A stretch of 64,000 bases of DNA, from positions 4,303,664 to 4,367,663 of the forward strand of contig NC_051088.1 of NCBI RefSeq assembly GCF_901709675.1. Reading direction: 5' to 3'. The first letter of the stretch is position 1. Every line of letters starts with the position of its first letter. This document shows positions 1-12,310 of the stretch, one piece after another. The notes under the pieces were generated by a model. It worked only from the letters and a program-made list of their open reading frames with translations. It searched no databases and was not told the origin of the DNA. This DNA comes from Syngnathus acus. Its lineage: Eukaryota > Chordata > Actinopteri > Syngnathiformes > Syngnathidae. A program made the position numbers and the translations under genes.

Positions 1-3000
1 AGAAGGTTAGAAGAATTACAAGAGGAGGTAGAGAGAATATAAAATGGTGGCATGTGTTTAAACGTCAGACAGAAAAACGTCGAGACATTCAACAGGTCTC
101 CGTGTTCAAATGTCAGGTACTCGGTTGTCTGGAGGAGCTCTAATTAAACCGAGAACTTCTCTTCTGCGCTCTCTAATTCTTCTCTGAACCTCATCCTTAC
201 CCTTTGGGTTCTCACCCTCTCTGTTTCTCTGCTCATTCAAACTCTTCCCGTTTTCGGTTTTGACCACGTTGCCCTCAACAGGCTGCCAATTAGTGAGGCT
301 TGATAACAAATCGAATTCGATAGCGACGCCGCTCTGTCTTTTGTGGAAGTCTTGTGATAAGAACAGACGCATTTAATCTGTTGTGATTAAAATCCGTCTC
401 GAACCATCAACGCGGTGACGGACGCAAACGTGTCAATGTGTGTGTGGAGGCACACTCACTTTGTCATTTAAATCAATCTTGATTGTCACATAGGCTCCTC
501 ATGGGCGGATGGTTACCATAGCAACTCCATATGAGGCCTCTGATGGTCTTGTGCGGATTTCTGTGGCCGTGCTTTTGTCCCTTGTGATCCAACTCAATCA
601 TCAAAATGGGACCATAACAGATTATGGATTGAAAAATTATTCAAGCATACACTGTATTTTATTTTATTCAATTTTAAAGGGCTATTGTCGAACGCAACAG
701 TCTGTCTCTATTTATTTAAAGGGACAGTGTGTATAATATTTTGCCATCTAGTGGCAAACTAATAGAATGCAATGATCTAAGTCAAAAGCACATACATTTT
801 GAATCATGCAAGCGACGTCCTGAGTTGAGAAAGCATAGGTACTTGAATGAGCAAGTACTTCAATCAGAAGTGTTTTAATTTGTGCTATTGTCGTCTAACA
901 GGAGACCAGACTCTGATATTGTTGATTTACGCTTTCACAAGCAGGATGTTGCCAAAACTCAGATTTGTTAAACGGAGAATAACGGCGCTGTTGGATTGTC
1001 TGCGATGATACAGTGACGATGTTCCCACCCAACGGGGAACCGAATGCATCCCGGACAAGATATGCAGAGGGAAGAAAGTTGGGAAGAATATCCAGCTAGT
1101 GAAAATTCACCAATGGCCGCGCTGCTATAAAACTGCAGTTGCGTGTTTCAACTATTAAATAAAAAAATTAACTCGACCGTTGAAGCTGTGTCGATATTTC
1201 GTACCCTTCTGATGGATGAGCGTGCAGCTGTTACTATTTATATCCAGTGCTTTGTTAATTCTCTGCATGAGGAAGGACAGAAAAGAATGTAATTAGCTGG
1301 TGATGCGTGAAAATAGAACAGCTGACTGAAACGTCTTGGACTATTGAAATTCAGGCATGTGTGTGAGCATCTTGTTGTCAGGTCTTTGAGTCCAGTCGCT
1401 GTAATCCCTCGCCCCCTCTGACCAATTAAAGCAATCACAGTGCGGCTTGCACGTCGCACGGGGGAATTGTGCATCGAGCGTTAATGTTCCTGCTCTGAAT
1501 TGCATTGTTTACTGTGAAGTCTGCTAAAAGGCCTTTTTCCCATACTAGCACATAACAGTTCTTTGTGAGGAAATGAAACTGTCTCAAATGTACTCTCTAA
1601 TTATAGCGCCGAGCATACTCCAATGGGAGAGACGGCGCGGAAGGAGAAAGGCTGAAGAAATCCGACTCATCTTGTCTCTAGCAAATAAGGCAGTGAGCTA
1701 ACAGTTCTACAACTCGCTTCCTGTTCAAAGCCAACCTGGCCACATGGCACGGGGCTCATTACTGAGGCTCACGGTGGCAGCAGTAGTCACACTCTGTCAC
1801 TGAGAAAGGCATTTCGGCTTGCCGCCATCACAAACGTCAACGTGGCCGCCTAGCCCGCGGCACGAGAGCTAATAGTCGCTGTTTCATATTCAAAGTCAGC
1901 TGCTATCAAGAGGTTGTTGGTGTGGAAGTCTGGCTGTACGTATTCCCAGCTGTTATTTGTGATCGGGAGACTGAGCAGATCTGAGCCATTAATGGACACT
2001 ATTTGGCAATGCCACAGTGTCAGCCTTTGCCAGCTGAGGCTCCTTAGAAAGGGAAGAGGGAGACAGAATGATGTCACGACTTATTTGCTTTCACCTACAG
2101 AAAAATCGAAATCTGTATAGATACATAGATTATTCCACCAAATCGGTGTCAAGGAAGTAAAGCATCATCATTAACCCTTAGGTTTTTTTTTTATCAAACA
2201 AAAAAAGGATGTGGGTCACCTTAATGGTAGAAAATGTTTTGAAAGGATATATTTTAGTCTTGATTCAGACTTCTAGTTAGTCTAGAAACTATTTGGGTTT
2301 ACAAAGGAATCTGCGCATCTATGTGCTCGTGCATGTGCCGATTTATTCATTCTCTGACTTCATACTCTGCCTGTGCTGCATAATTCATGAACGTTCTTTT
2401 CACAGCGGAGCATGGTGTGATTCGATCCATGCTTCCATAATGATTCTGGTCTTGATATTGTAACTTGTCATACTTGTGTACATACACTGTAAGATATTTT
2501 GAATTTGAATTGAGTTTGAACGGGAAGTCCCTGAAGCATTGATGGTAAGTGTTTGAACCAGTTGACGGTACATAATACTTTAATATTGTTTCATTAAAGA
2601 CAAGAAAATAAGCAATACATTATAAGTAAGCCAAAAAAAATCATCTTTCTTAAATGTGCCTAATTACGGGGAAACGCAGTTTCTTGCTTTTGTTCATCAG
2701 TAAAACAATCAGTGCAAGCGCCTTGTTTTATTTTCAACAAAAATAATTCCTCAAAGAACATATGAGGTGTCGATAAAAAGTAAGATTACATTGACTGCAA
2801 TAACACATCAGTTTTGCCGCACTGCACACATTTCTTACCTTAAATAAAGTATAAACCAGAACACAAATCCCCAATACAGCCATCACTCAAACCAAGGTTA
2901 ACATGTTCTTACAGCTTGCAAACATAATTAGAGAAAGTGTGAGGCAAAAGAAGACAACTAACAAGAGTGTACTGTCGCTGAAGAACACAAAGAGAGTTGG

Positions 3001-3993
3001 GCCACAATGGAGGACAGCCAGCAGGGAGAGAAGAATGTGGCCGTAGGCTCTCGCACAACATTGGGCGGGAGGAGGGTCGGGTAAACAGTAAAGGCAAGGT
3101 TGCAAAAGTCTCCAGAGGAGAGAGGACTGCATTATTAAACAACTTTTTGACAGCCTTAGAATCTCCAATTTATGCTTGAGTATCAGACCACGGAGCATCT
3201 CTAATACCTCAGCTGTAGCCAAGCCCATTGATGGAAGTCAACAAATCATCTTTAATTATATGCAGGAGAAAATGGCTTTTGTTATCTCTGCCGAGCACGA
3301 AGACAGGAAGACTTGGTAGCTTTGTTAGCAGGATTAGACAGCGCCGATTCAAAGAATGCAGGGAGATGAGAATTTTATATATTTTTTTCAATCACTATGG
3401 CACCTCAAAATGATAATGGCTCCAGTTCCTTTCACACACCCAAAAGTAACGTTTTCAAAAGAAGTTATGAAGATTGAGCGAGGACCAATTGAGCAACTTA
3501 CCAAAGACCATTTTGGAAGATATTTTAGACGGGTGGATATATTTGTGCAATTTGAGTCACTCTGCTGTCAGTGGAGTATTCTAGGTGTCCAGGCACAAAA
3601 AGGCACACCGCCCACTCCTTTGTTCCATCTTATGTCATCCTTCATGCACCATAAAGCAGCCCACTAACTAACAGCCCAGTCTTGTTGGGGGTTTATGCTC
3701 TACTGAGTGTCATTCTAGTTCGCCCTTTTGCTGTCATACATTTCCAACATCCTACTGGGAGTAATGAATTGTAGCATCGTGCAAAGTATGAGTTTTTTAA
3801 TCTGGGACAATCTATCAACCTTCACTTCAACGAGGTAATCCCAACATTAATCGATCCAAAACGTTAGTTGAAATAAAAAAAAATAACGTTTTATGTTTGG
3901 CTACTTCTCTGGAGTCTTGAAATCATGATCAAACTTTAACACTGATTTGTTGTTGTTGTTGTTGTTTTAAGTAATGTATCATATACTCTGTAG

Positions 3994-4491
3994 AACTGGT
4001 GTCAAACTCAAGGCCTGGGGGACAAAAATGGCCAGCAACATCACGTTATGTGGCCTGCGGCAGAAAATTCTCCACTCTCCATGTTTCTTGCTAAATTCTG
4101 TAACATTTCTAATTGTCATATGTAAATGAATAACGTTGCAATATTACAAACAAGCCGCTTTTTGCTGGAAGTTGAATAGTTGAACAAACTGTTATGCGGG
4201 TTAACACACGTTTGTACCAAGAAGGTTTTAGATGTTTTTGATATCCTGAATCTGAAAATGACATTGGTTTTACCAAATAGGCTGTAGTATTACTTTTTTT
4301 GCTTTACAATATTTCTAATAATACATAAGTTATGAGTGTGTGAAACTGTCAAAGCACACTCATTATTAACTAAAAAAATTCCAAAATATCATTACCTCAA
4401 AAAAATCCTTTTGTTTCACAGACCTAATGGTCATCTGAGGTAAACCGTAAATACAATGTGGTCCAAGACAAAAATTAATTTGACAACCCTG
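3994..4491. mobile_element. hAT-like non-autonomous element
   Basis: Starts ACTGGTGTCAAACTCAAGG and ends TTTGACAACCCTG, the terminal sequences of the widespread CAGGGGTGTCAAA hAT group. Imperfect 8-bp target duplication CTCTGTAG (3986-3993) versus CTCTACAG (4492-4499). Interior AT-rich, no ORF. Confidence 0.75.
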
Positions 4492-5214
4492 CTCTACAGT
4501 GTCTTGTTCCCCATGTGGCTTGGTTTAACTGCCATCCACCGACCACATTCCAATTGCACACTTTACAAAGTCACTGGAGCACGGTTTTAGGAGCACAACC
4601 CCTCCGAGATAAATAAATGACTGTCACATCACCGGTATTGTTGCTGACCAGAGGCATTGAGATGTACAGACATTGTGAGTTAACCGTCTGAGGACACTTT
4701 TGGCTAAAAATAGCTCACAGCACTGAGGTGCGGTAGCGCCACAAGCGTGAATCAAGATGTGTGTGTGCGTGTGTGTGCGTGCGTGCGTGAAACTGTATCT
4801 CCAAGGCTGCATCTACTTATTGCCTACTCCTTGTGCAACCTCTTAAACATAGAAAGTTAGTAAAGTCTAATATGGTGCACCAGAGACAAAGGAACATTTC
4901 CGTCACAGGTTTCAGCCCTCACTTTACTTAGTCGAAAGCTGAGGGAAGGGCAAAATAATGTGTGATGAATCATTGCAAAAGAGGGAAGGTACATTGAAAA
5001 GAAATGGCGGTGTTTGCCATGGTGAAAGAAAAAAAGAGAAGGAGCTGGAAAAAGTGGAGAAAGAATTATAGGAGTGAACGAAAGGCATCAGCAGGGAGAG
5101 GCAAGAATTCTCTTTCTTCCAACTTCAAAAGGCGCTCGGAGGCACCCGGCTTCGTTCGCGAACGCATGCAGGAATATGAAAGTAGGATTTTGCTCAGTGA
5201 TTACTAGCGCTTTT

Positions 5215-6545
5215 AAAAAAGAACCCACTCGCGACAGATTGTAAGGCGGCGGGCCCTGACAACATCCCAGGTCGAGCGCTGAAGGACTGCGCTGGGGAGC
5301 TGACGGGTGTCTTCACGGACATCTTTAACATTTCCCTGGAGCAGGCCATCGTCCCTTCGTGTTTCAAGGCTGCCACCATCGTACCTGTGCCGAAGAAACC
5401 TGCTCCGTCCTGCTTCAATGACTACCGCCCCGTGGCACTGACGCCCATCATCATGAAGTGCTTTGAGCGGCTTGTCATGGAGCACATCAGATCCATTCTC
5501 CCCCCCACCATAGACCCCTTCCAGTTTGCGTACCGAGCCAAACGGTCCTCTGAGGATGCCATCTGCTCTGCCCTCCACTCGGCCCTCACCCACCTGGAGA
5601 GAAGGGACTCGTACGTGAGATTGCTGTTTGTGGACTTCAGTTCTGCCTTCAACACCATTGTGCCACAACGACTCAGTACCTACCTCTGCAACTGGCTACT
5701 GGACTTCCTCTGTCAGAGGCCTCAGGTGGTACGTGTTGGCGTCAAAATCTCCGCCAGCATCACGCTGAGCACGGGGGACCCCCAAGGCTGCGTGCTCAGT
5801 CCGCTGCTCTTCACCCTACTGACGCATGACTGCACTGCAACCTACAGCGACAACCGCATAGTGAAGTTTGCTGACGACACGACTCTGGTGGGTCTCATCA
5901 CCAAGGGTAACGAGACTCAGTACAGGTTGGAGGTTGACCTTCTGACCGCGTGGTGCAGGGACAACAACCTCCTGCTGAACGTCAACAAGACCAAGGAAAT
6001 TATTGTTGACTTCCGGAAGGGTCACACCCAACACCTGCTGCTGACCATCGACGGTGCTGTGGTGGAGAGAGTGAGCAGCACCAGATTCCTGGGGGTGCAC
6101 ATCAGTGAGGACCTCTCCTGGCCCGCCAACACCGCATCACTGGCAAAGAAAGCTCAGCGCGCCTGTACTTCCTGCGAAAACTCAGGCGAGCAAGTGCTCC
6201 GCCCGCCGTCATGGCTACATTCTACCGTGGCACCATTGAGAGCGTCCTCTCCAGTTGTATCGCTGTCTGGGGTGGTAGCTGCACTGAATACAACATGAAG
6301 GCCCTGCGGCGCATAGTGAACACGGCTGGTAAGATTATTGGTGCTTCATTCCCCTCCCTGAAGGACATTTACGCCTCCCAGCAAGGCGACCACGATTGTG
6401 AGTGATGAGAGTCACCCCGCTCACTCTTTGTTCGATCTTCTGCCCTCTGGGAAGAGGTACAGGAGCCTGCGCTCCCGCACCACCAGACTCACCAACAGCT
6501 TCATTCTCCAGGCTGTTAGGATCCTGACAAATTTAATGGGATAAC
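5215..6545 (+). pseudogene. 5'-truncated L2/CR1-type LINE, reverse transcriptase fragment
   Basis: An open frame from about 5240 to 6298 reads [74 protein letters not shown] and [12 protein letters not shown]. These are the RT palm and thumb motifs with the FADD catalytic box. About ten residues are missing between STYL and CNWLLDFL, and a frameshift near 6170-6210 moves the C-terminus to another frame ([16 protein letters not shown]). It ends with LLPSGKRYRSLRSRTTRL and QAVRIL around 6530. Endonuclease and 5' part absent. Inactive. Confidence 0.92.
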
Positions 6546-6906
6546 AGAGGGTGATCTCGAGGATTTATCCCCACTGATTCTGCATTACGTGAGTTGATAT
6601 TTGAGCACAATGATGATTGAAAGTGCCTAATATGAATAGAAACTATTGCGCAGCTTGCATATTAAGTCCCTACTAAGCTTTTTGGTCATTTAAACCTCCC
6701 ACGCCTAGGCCAGATGGCTCAGTGGTTTGATGCTAAACCATTCCCCAAACTAAACAGTTAATGTAATTGCGAAAGCTCATAAGGAGCAGTTAAGATGCGG
6801 CCAAACATGACAAGCGTATGCCAAGTGATACTCAAAGGTGATTCTTAAATGTAAGTTTTGGAATGGGCACACATTGATGAAAAAAAATAGACCAAAGCCT
6901 CATCTT

Positions 6907-6955
6907 TCATTCATTCATTCATTCATTCATTCATTCATTCATTCATTCATTCATT
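6907..6955 (+). repeat. (ATTC)n microsatellite
   Basis: Twelve tandem tetranucleotide units. Confidence 0.97.
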
Positions 6956-6969
6956 TGTTATTAATAATA

Positions 6970-7083
6970 TACTTTCTTTTAGTAAGTCAGAGGCGAGTTT
7001 CACTACCTGCTTAACAGGAAATAGCCAAAACATGTTAAGCAGGTAAACAAATATGCCTCTGTTTTACTATATAAAAGAAAGTA
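6970..7083. repeat. Long imperfect inverted repeat (about 50-bp stem)
   Basis: The left arm begins TACTTTCTTTTAGTAAG, holds CAGAGGC and ends CCTGCTTAACA. The right arm is its imperfect reverse complement: TGTTAAGCAGG, GCCTCTG, TAAAAGAAAGTA. The loop is about 16 nt. It directly abuts the MITE at 7084. It could be a palindromic MITE or a foldback RNA; nothing decides between them. Confidence 0.7.
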
Positions 7084-7416
7084 CAGTAATGCCTCGCTAC
7101 TTCGCGTAATCGTTTATCGCGGCTTCACTATATCGCGGATTTTTTTTCCAAATTAAAAAAACATTTAAAAGTCAAAATAAAACTTCTAAATTGAGGAAAC
7201 GTGTCTAACCTTTAGGACAATGTAGTATTGCTCCAAATGTTCGTTTACATTCCTTTAGAAGTCCGTTTTCACGTGTTAGCACGATCGCGAATTAGCATCT
7301 TTCCGCTAACTCGTTAGCCTGCCCAGTACTTCTTGTTGGTGACTGTACTTCGCGGATTTCACTTATCGCGGGTGGTTTTTTGGAACCAATTATCCGTGAT
7401 AAACGAGGGATTACTG
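7084..7416. mobile_element. Tigger/pogo-like MITE
   Basis: Ends CAGTAATGCCTCGCTACTTC and, reversed, CAGTAATCCCTCGTTTATC, flanked by TA duplications at 7082-7083 and 7417-7418. The interior includes TTCGCGGATTTCACTTATCG. 333 bp, no ORF. Confidence 0.88.
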
Positions 7417-9796
7417 TATTTTTAAATAAAAGTTATAGTGTGCTATCAGGTTCCCTTCAAGGCATTTTAGAATTCCATTGACCTCTCCATCACATCTTTT
7501 TCTCTTTGAGGTTGCCATCCAGACATGTGAGAGTCGTTCATTGGATAGAGAATGACCTTTTGATGTACACGCGTGTTGTTATTTCTGTTACATTGCAAAG
7601 GTCAGCAGCGTATTCATGTGTGTGTCTGCTATTATTAGGAATCGGGCACAAGACGACACCGCAAAAGGTGCTTTGATTTCATTCTGTTGGGTGCACGCAC
7701 ACAATCTACTGTGTAAAATCTCTTCTTTTTTTTTCATCCCGAGGGCTTGTACAGGTGTTTGTCTGGGGATTTAGTGCCAGAGTGGAGGTCACAGCTCCTC
7801 CCTGATTCAGTTCCAGCATGGACACTTTTTTTACACCTGACTTTTGGAATTTAAATCTTCTCTGTGGGTGTTCCACACAAAACAAGCAACAAAGGACCCT
7901 TGAGCTCCGTCCTGTCAAAACTGAGAAAACCCATTTCTGAATTCGCATTGCATGGACTTTAATTGAAGACTTTTGTGAATGTGATTTCCTGTTTGTCTAT
8001 GTGTACCCTGTGACTGGCTAGTTTGCTTTTCCAGCTGCACTGCGACTCTTCCCCAAAGCTGGCCCCAAAAGCAGTCAAAAGCATCTTCCTCCACAGAACC
8101 CATCAATGCTCTTAAGCACATGCGTAAAATAGCCTATTTTTAGTTCTTTATAATTCATTGTAAGGATCTCATTCACAAGTTTTTTTTTGATTCGGGTTGA
8201 TTTTATCTTTCCTAGTCTCCTGCGCCGGCTGGAGAGTTTTTAATGTGTGTGTTGTTCCTCCTTATTTTGCTGCTTTTGTCCATTTGTGCTGGCCTACATA
8301 AACCTTGCACACACCTCCCATCAGCCCCTTGAGTTCCACATGAAACGGCAGCTCAACCGGCCAGTGCTTTCTGCTTTGGAGTCCGAGCGGCAGGCCGACT
8401 GTCGGCAAAGCCTTACAAGGCTATTCTGAGCCGCTTCAGCTCTGCTGCCGATGACCCGCTAGACCTGTTCCGTGCTACACTCATGCAGTTCGATATGCGG
8501 CGTGGGCCGCGTAGGAGTCACAACATGCTCGCTCTCTTTGGCTCACTGGAGCTCACCGTGAATGCTGAATTTAGCTGCCTGATTTTTACTGTCTTGCCCA
8601 CTGTAAGGCTTTTCTTGCTGCGTTGCATTTTGCAGTCATGAATCTTGCCATGTCACTTTGTTCTTTCTGCTTACATGGGATTTGTTCTCATCCTTTTTGT
8701 TCTTTTAGGTGTTCCCTTGTCTCAGCTGATTGTAAAGAATCATTTTCATGTTTAATGGCTGCTTCTTTATGATTTGTGGCTCTGTTTTCTTGTGCCTAAT
8801 TTCACTGTGTGCAAGGCAACTTTATTTTTCACATCACCACGTTTAGAAGAATGTGCTTTCTCAAGTCCTGTAGGGATGAAACTTAATTCCCAAGTATATT
8901 TGTCTTGCAAATGTTTTGAAATAAAAGGTCACTGGTGAGGAAGGTAACGTCTCTGCAGCCCAAAGTCAGCCATCGCCCAAAACCACGCTGGAGGGGGATA
9001 CAGGTGCAAGACAGAACAGATTAAATGATCCAAAAGTCACTGCAGGCCCAAGGGCATCGCAATTTGCCTCAATTAATTGAGTCTGTCAGAGCGTGAAAGT
9101 CCAAGGTCCTTTCATTGGAAGGAGAGAGGACAGGAAGGTCTGGTGAGGCCTTTTTTTAATCCACATTGCTCGCCCAGATCTGGAATATCTTTTGTGTTTC
9201 AGCATCTTGCCTTGGGCTGCTACTATTTGCAATTTGTCAGGGCCTGTAATTTTACACTTGCTCAACTTTTCACCACTGGCTGATTTAGTGGCTAATTTCA
9301 AACAAACTCTAATGGCCTCGCTAAACTGATTAAATTACAGACATCCAATTATGGGAGTTCTGGACCAGGCAGCTTGAATTTTGCTTAATGGAAGCCAAAT
9401 TTTGCCTGGGAGGGACTTGAGAGCCTCATGGTTATTGTGAAGGTAACAGCGTGGAACTAAAGATTGGCACATCATCTAAGTAAACGGCTTATTTTGTTTG
9501 TCCCGTGCATCCCTCGACATTGTGTATGGTAGCAAATTGGCTTGATTATATATTCATTAACATAAAAAGAATTCACGCACTTTTGATTTACTAGTATTAT
9601 TTGGTATTTGAATGTATTTATTGAAGTCACCATTGCCTCGTTCACCTTGGCGGTGGCAGGCAGCCCGACAATATTAGTATGTCCCACAGTGTTGATGAAA
9701 TCCAGTCAAGGCCATAAATATAAGGCCAATGATACAATTCTTATGTGTTTTAGGGCCTGTTGTCAAACTCATACGCATATTTTAGTGCATCACTAA

Positions 9797-9835
9797 AGCA
9801 TAACTAAATTGGGGGTGCCACAATTTAGTTATGCT
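9797..9835. repeat. Perfect 15-bp hairpin
   Basis: AGCATAACTAAATTG (9797-9811) is matched exactly by its reverse complement at 9821-9835 across a 9-nt loop (GGGGTGCCA). Confidence 0.9.
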
Positions 9836-10055
9836 AACTTTGTGTTCAGTCAGAGTGCATCTAAGCCAGTTGTATAGTGACAGGCAGAACGGTCAAATGC
9901 TCTTCCATAAGAAGGCAGAAGGTACAATAAACCTGTTGCCATTCGCACAATTCATAGCGCCCAATTCATTATTTCAAACATGTTTGTTTGGTGGGGATAT
10001 TTTTCTAATTTAAAATAGGTGATTTGGCTCAATCCAATATGGCGTGGAGTCAGTC

Positions 10056-10057
<2 letters not shown>

Positions 10058-10099
<42 letters not shown>
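10058..10099 (+). repeat. (AC)n microsatellite
   Basis: Uninterrupted AC run; a second shorter AC tract lies at 10181-10207. Confidence 0.97.
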
Positions 10100-10101
<2 letters not shown>

Positions 10102-11518
10102 TTGTACATGCTGAGAACATGCATACGCTAGGAAAAGAAAACCTTCACTTTCACTCAATCATGCTATTATGGAATTACCACCACACACACACACACAAAC
10201 ACACACATTCACAGCGGTGCCTTGCAGACACGCAGTCCCGACAATGGAAAAGCTTTCAGATCCACTCCAAATGTTTACCAAAGAGAATACAGAGACCATC
10301 TGTTGTGTTTCCATAACCCTGTTAGGTAATTGTGCTTTTGGAGCCGCTGACCACATTAATTAGAGCCATTTCCACTGCCAATGTCAAACACATTAGTTCA
10401 CATTATGTGACAGCTGTATTTTTGGTTTCAGTAATATCATAATTTGAGTTTATCCCCGCTGTATGAAAGGAGTGTCCTTCAAAAGTTGTTTTTGAAACTA
10501 TCGATTTGGCACAGGATGAAAGCTATTGTCAAGAGAGTGAGAATGATTTAGTTTCTCTTGAACACACACCAGGTAAAAGTGTTAGCGTGTGTGTGAGTGC
10601 TTATGACAAATCTTGATGTTTTGATTCCCCCCTCCTCCCTGCCATGTCGAATTGTTTTGACAGAGCCATTAGCTTTAACATATACATCTCAATGGAAGGA
10701 ATGTCCGACTACTATACTTTAAACATTATGACCACGTGCACAATGTAATGATATCCAATATGAGAGCTGTATTACATAATCTGTTTTTGCAAAGTTACTA
10801 TTGCTTAGTTTTGTTTGACACTGTTTCTGCTGATTAAGTCGCAATTGCTTTGTGGTTAGAAGACAAAAGTGTCGTCGTCTTTGGCTAATTGAGATAAATC
10901 CTAGCAGACGAATGCAATGTCTCCACGTGGCATATTCTGCTTCATTCAACAATGGCATTTGGAGGATTCAGACAGAGATTCTACGATCTCATTAAAAACT
11001 ATTTTAAGTGATCATTAGATGGGGTGGAGGATTTAGCTCAAGGACATTTAGTGAAACCTTCAATTAATTTATGTGCTAGGTCAGTGAATTGAATTTGAAA
11101 GAAAAGGCGATTCCTAAAAAAGTTTTTCCTTGTCATATTTATAATTATGTACGTTAACTATAATTAGGTGAAGAAACTAAGTTTCACATCAACCTTGAGC
11201 GCACTTGAGTACATTTATTGGTGATATGTTTTTAAAGTAAGGTTTATTTTGAGCCAGAGCAACGCCATCCCCAAGTCTGGTTTCCGTCACACTTGTTGTA
11301 CAACCTCTAAAACTTTCTGTTAAGAGACGGCCCAAGCCAGGTCAGGAAACCCACACACAAAAAAACGAACACAGGCTGATTGAAAAGTAAATCTATTGAG
11401 AAGAAAGTTAGAACTATGTTTGTGTATTCACAATCTGTTTTGGAATGCTGGTCATCCAAAATTTCCGCATCATGTTTTAAAAAATAAGTTGCTAAGTTAG
11501 TGAGTGAGCGAGCGAGCA

Positions 11519-11570
<52 letters not shown>
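11519..11570 (+). repeat. (AGTT)n microsatellite
   Basis: About 13 tetranucleotide units following GTGAGCGAGCGAGCAAG. Confidence 0.97.
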
Positions 11571-11571
<1 letters not shown>

Positions 11572-11890
11572 AAAAAGGCAAAACATGCAGAGATTAGGTC
11601 ACGCAAGATTTTCAGTGACATTAAAGCCCGGAAAAAAGAAAAGCAATAGAATGCAGAAAGAAAGCAGAAGGGAAAAGATTGACTGCAGCGACTATAAAGC
11701 AGAGCGGAAGGCTGAAAATGCAGCTGCGGAAGGCAAAGAGTGGGACGAGTGGGTGCCTGACAAGCTCTTACACACCGGCTGTCAGGCAGTCTGTGAACGT
11801 CTCAAATCCAGGTTGGCTATGAGATGTAAACTCTTGCGGGACAACTTGAGTTAAATCACGACATGAGGTCTCCGAGGGGATCGATCGTAA

Positions 11891-11912
11891 GGGGCGGGGG
11901 GGGGGGGGGGGG
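11891..11912 (+). repeat. Poly-G tract
   Basis: Near-pure G run of about 21 bases after GTAAGGGGC. Capable of G-quadruplex formation; its length may also be unreliable in assemblies. Confidence 0.9.
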
Positions 11913-12114
11913 ATTACACGTCTCTTGGTGGCATCTGTCATGCTTGCAGAATGACTGCAAATTTATAGTCATTAAACCAAAGCTGTTAGTCTAGCGCAGT
12001 TTTTCCTTTTTTTTGTGTTGATTGCGTCTGTATCCAAATATGACATGTGAAGGGCTGGGAGTGATGTCAAGACGATTGATGCTATCCATTAGGGCGTGTA
12101 TGACATAATGCTTT

Positions 12115-12310
12115 GTGTGTTAGCAATAAGCTAGCGGAGTCCACACTTGTGTGGTTGTTTTAAATACAGAATGTGTAATTCTGTTTTTAATGATTAGTTT
12201 GACAATAGATCTCAACTGGAATTCAAAGAAAAACAAACCATTCAAACGACAGCTTGTATCTTGAAAAACAAGCAAGTTGGGGCACTCGTATCTCAAGGCC
12301 CCCACCATTA
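12115..12310 (+). repeat. Unclassified dispersed repeat, copy 1
   Basis: Shares an ordered set of blocks with 15905-16265: AAGCTAGCGG, TGTGGTTGTTTTAAATA, a TTAGTTTGA block, and GGCACTCGTATCTCAAGGC at the end. Diverged, non-coding, probably an old DNA transposon. Confidence 0.6.

Noticed and set aside
5213-5668. Minus-strand 151-codon ORF
   Set aside because: Antisense shadow of the LINE reverse transcriptase frame.
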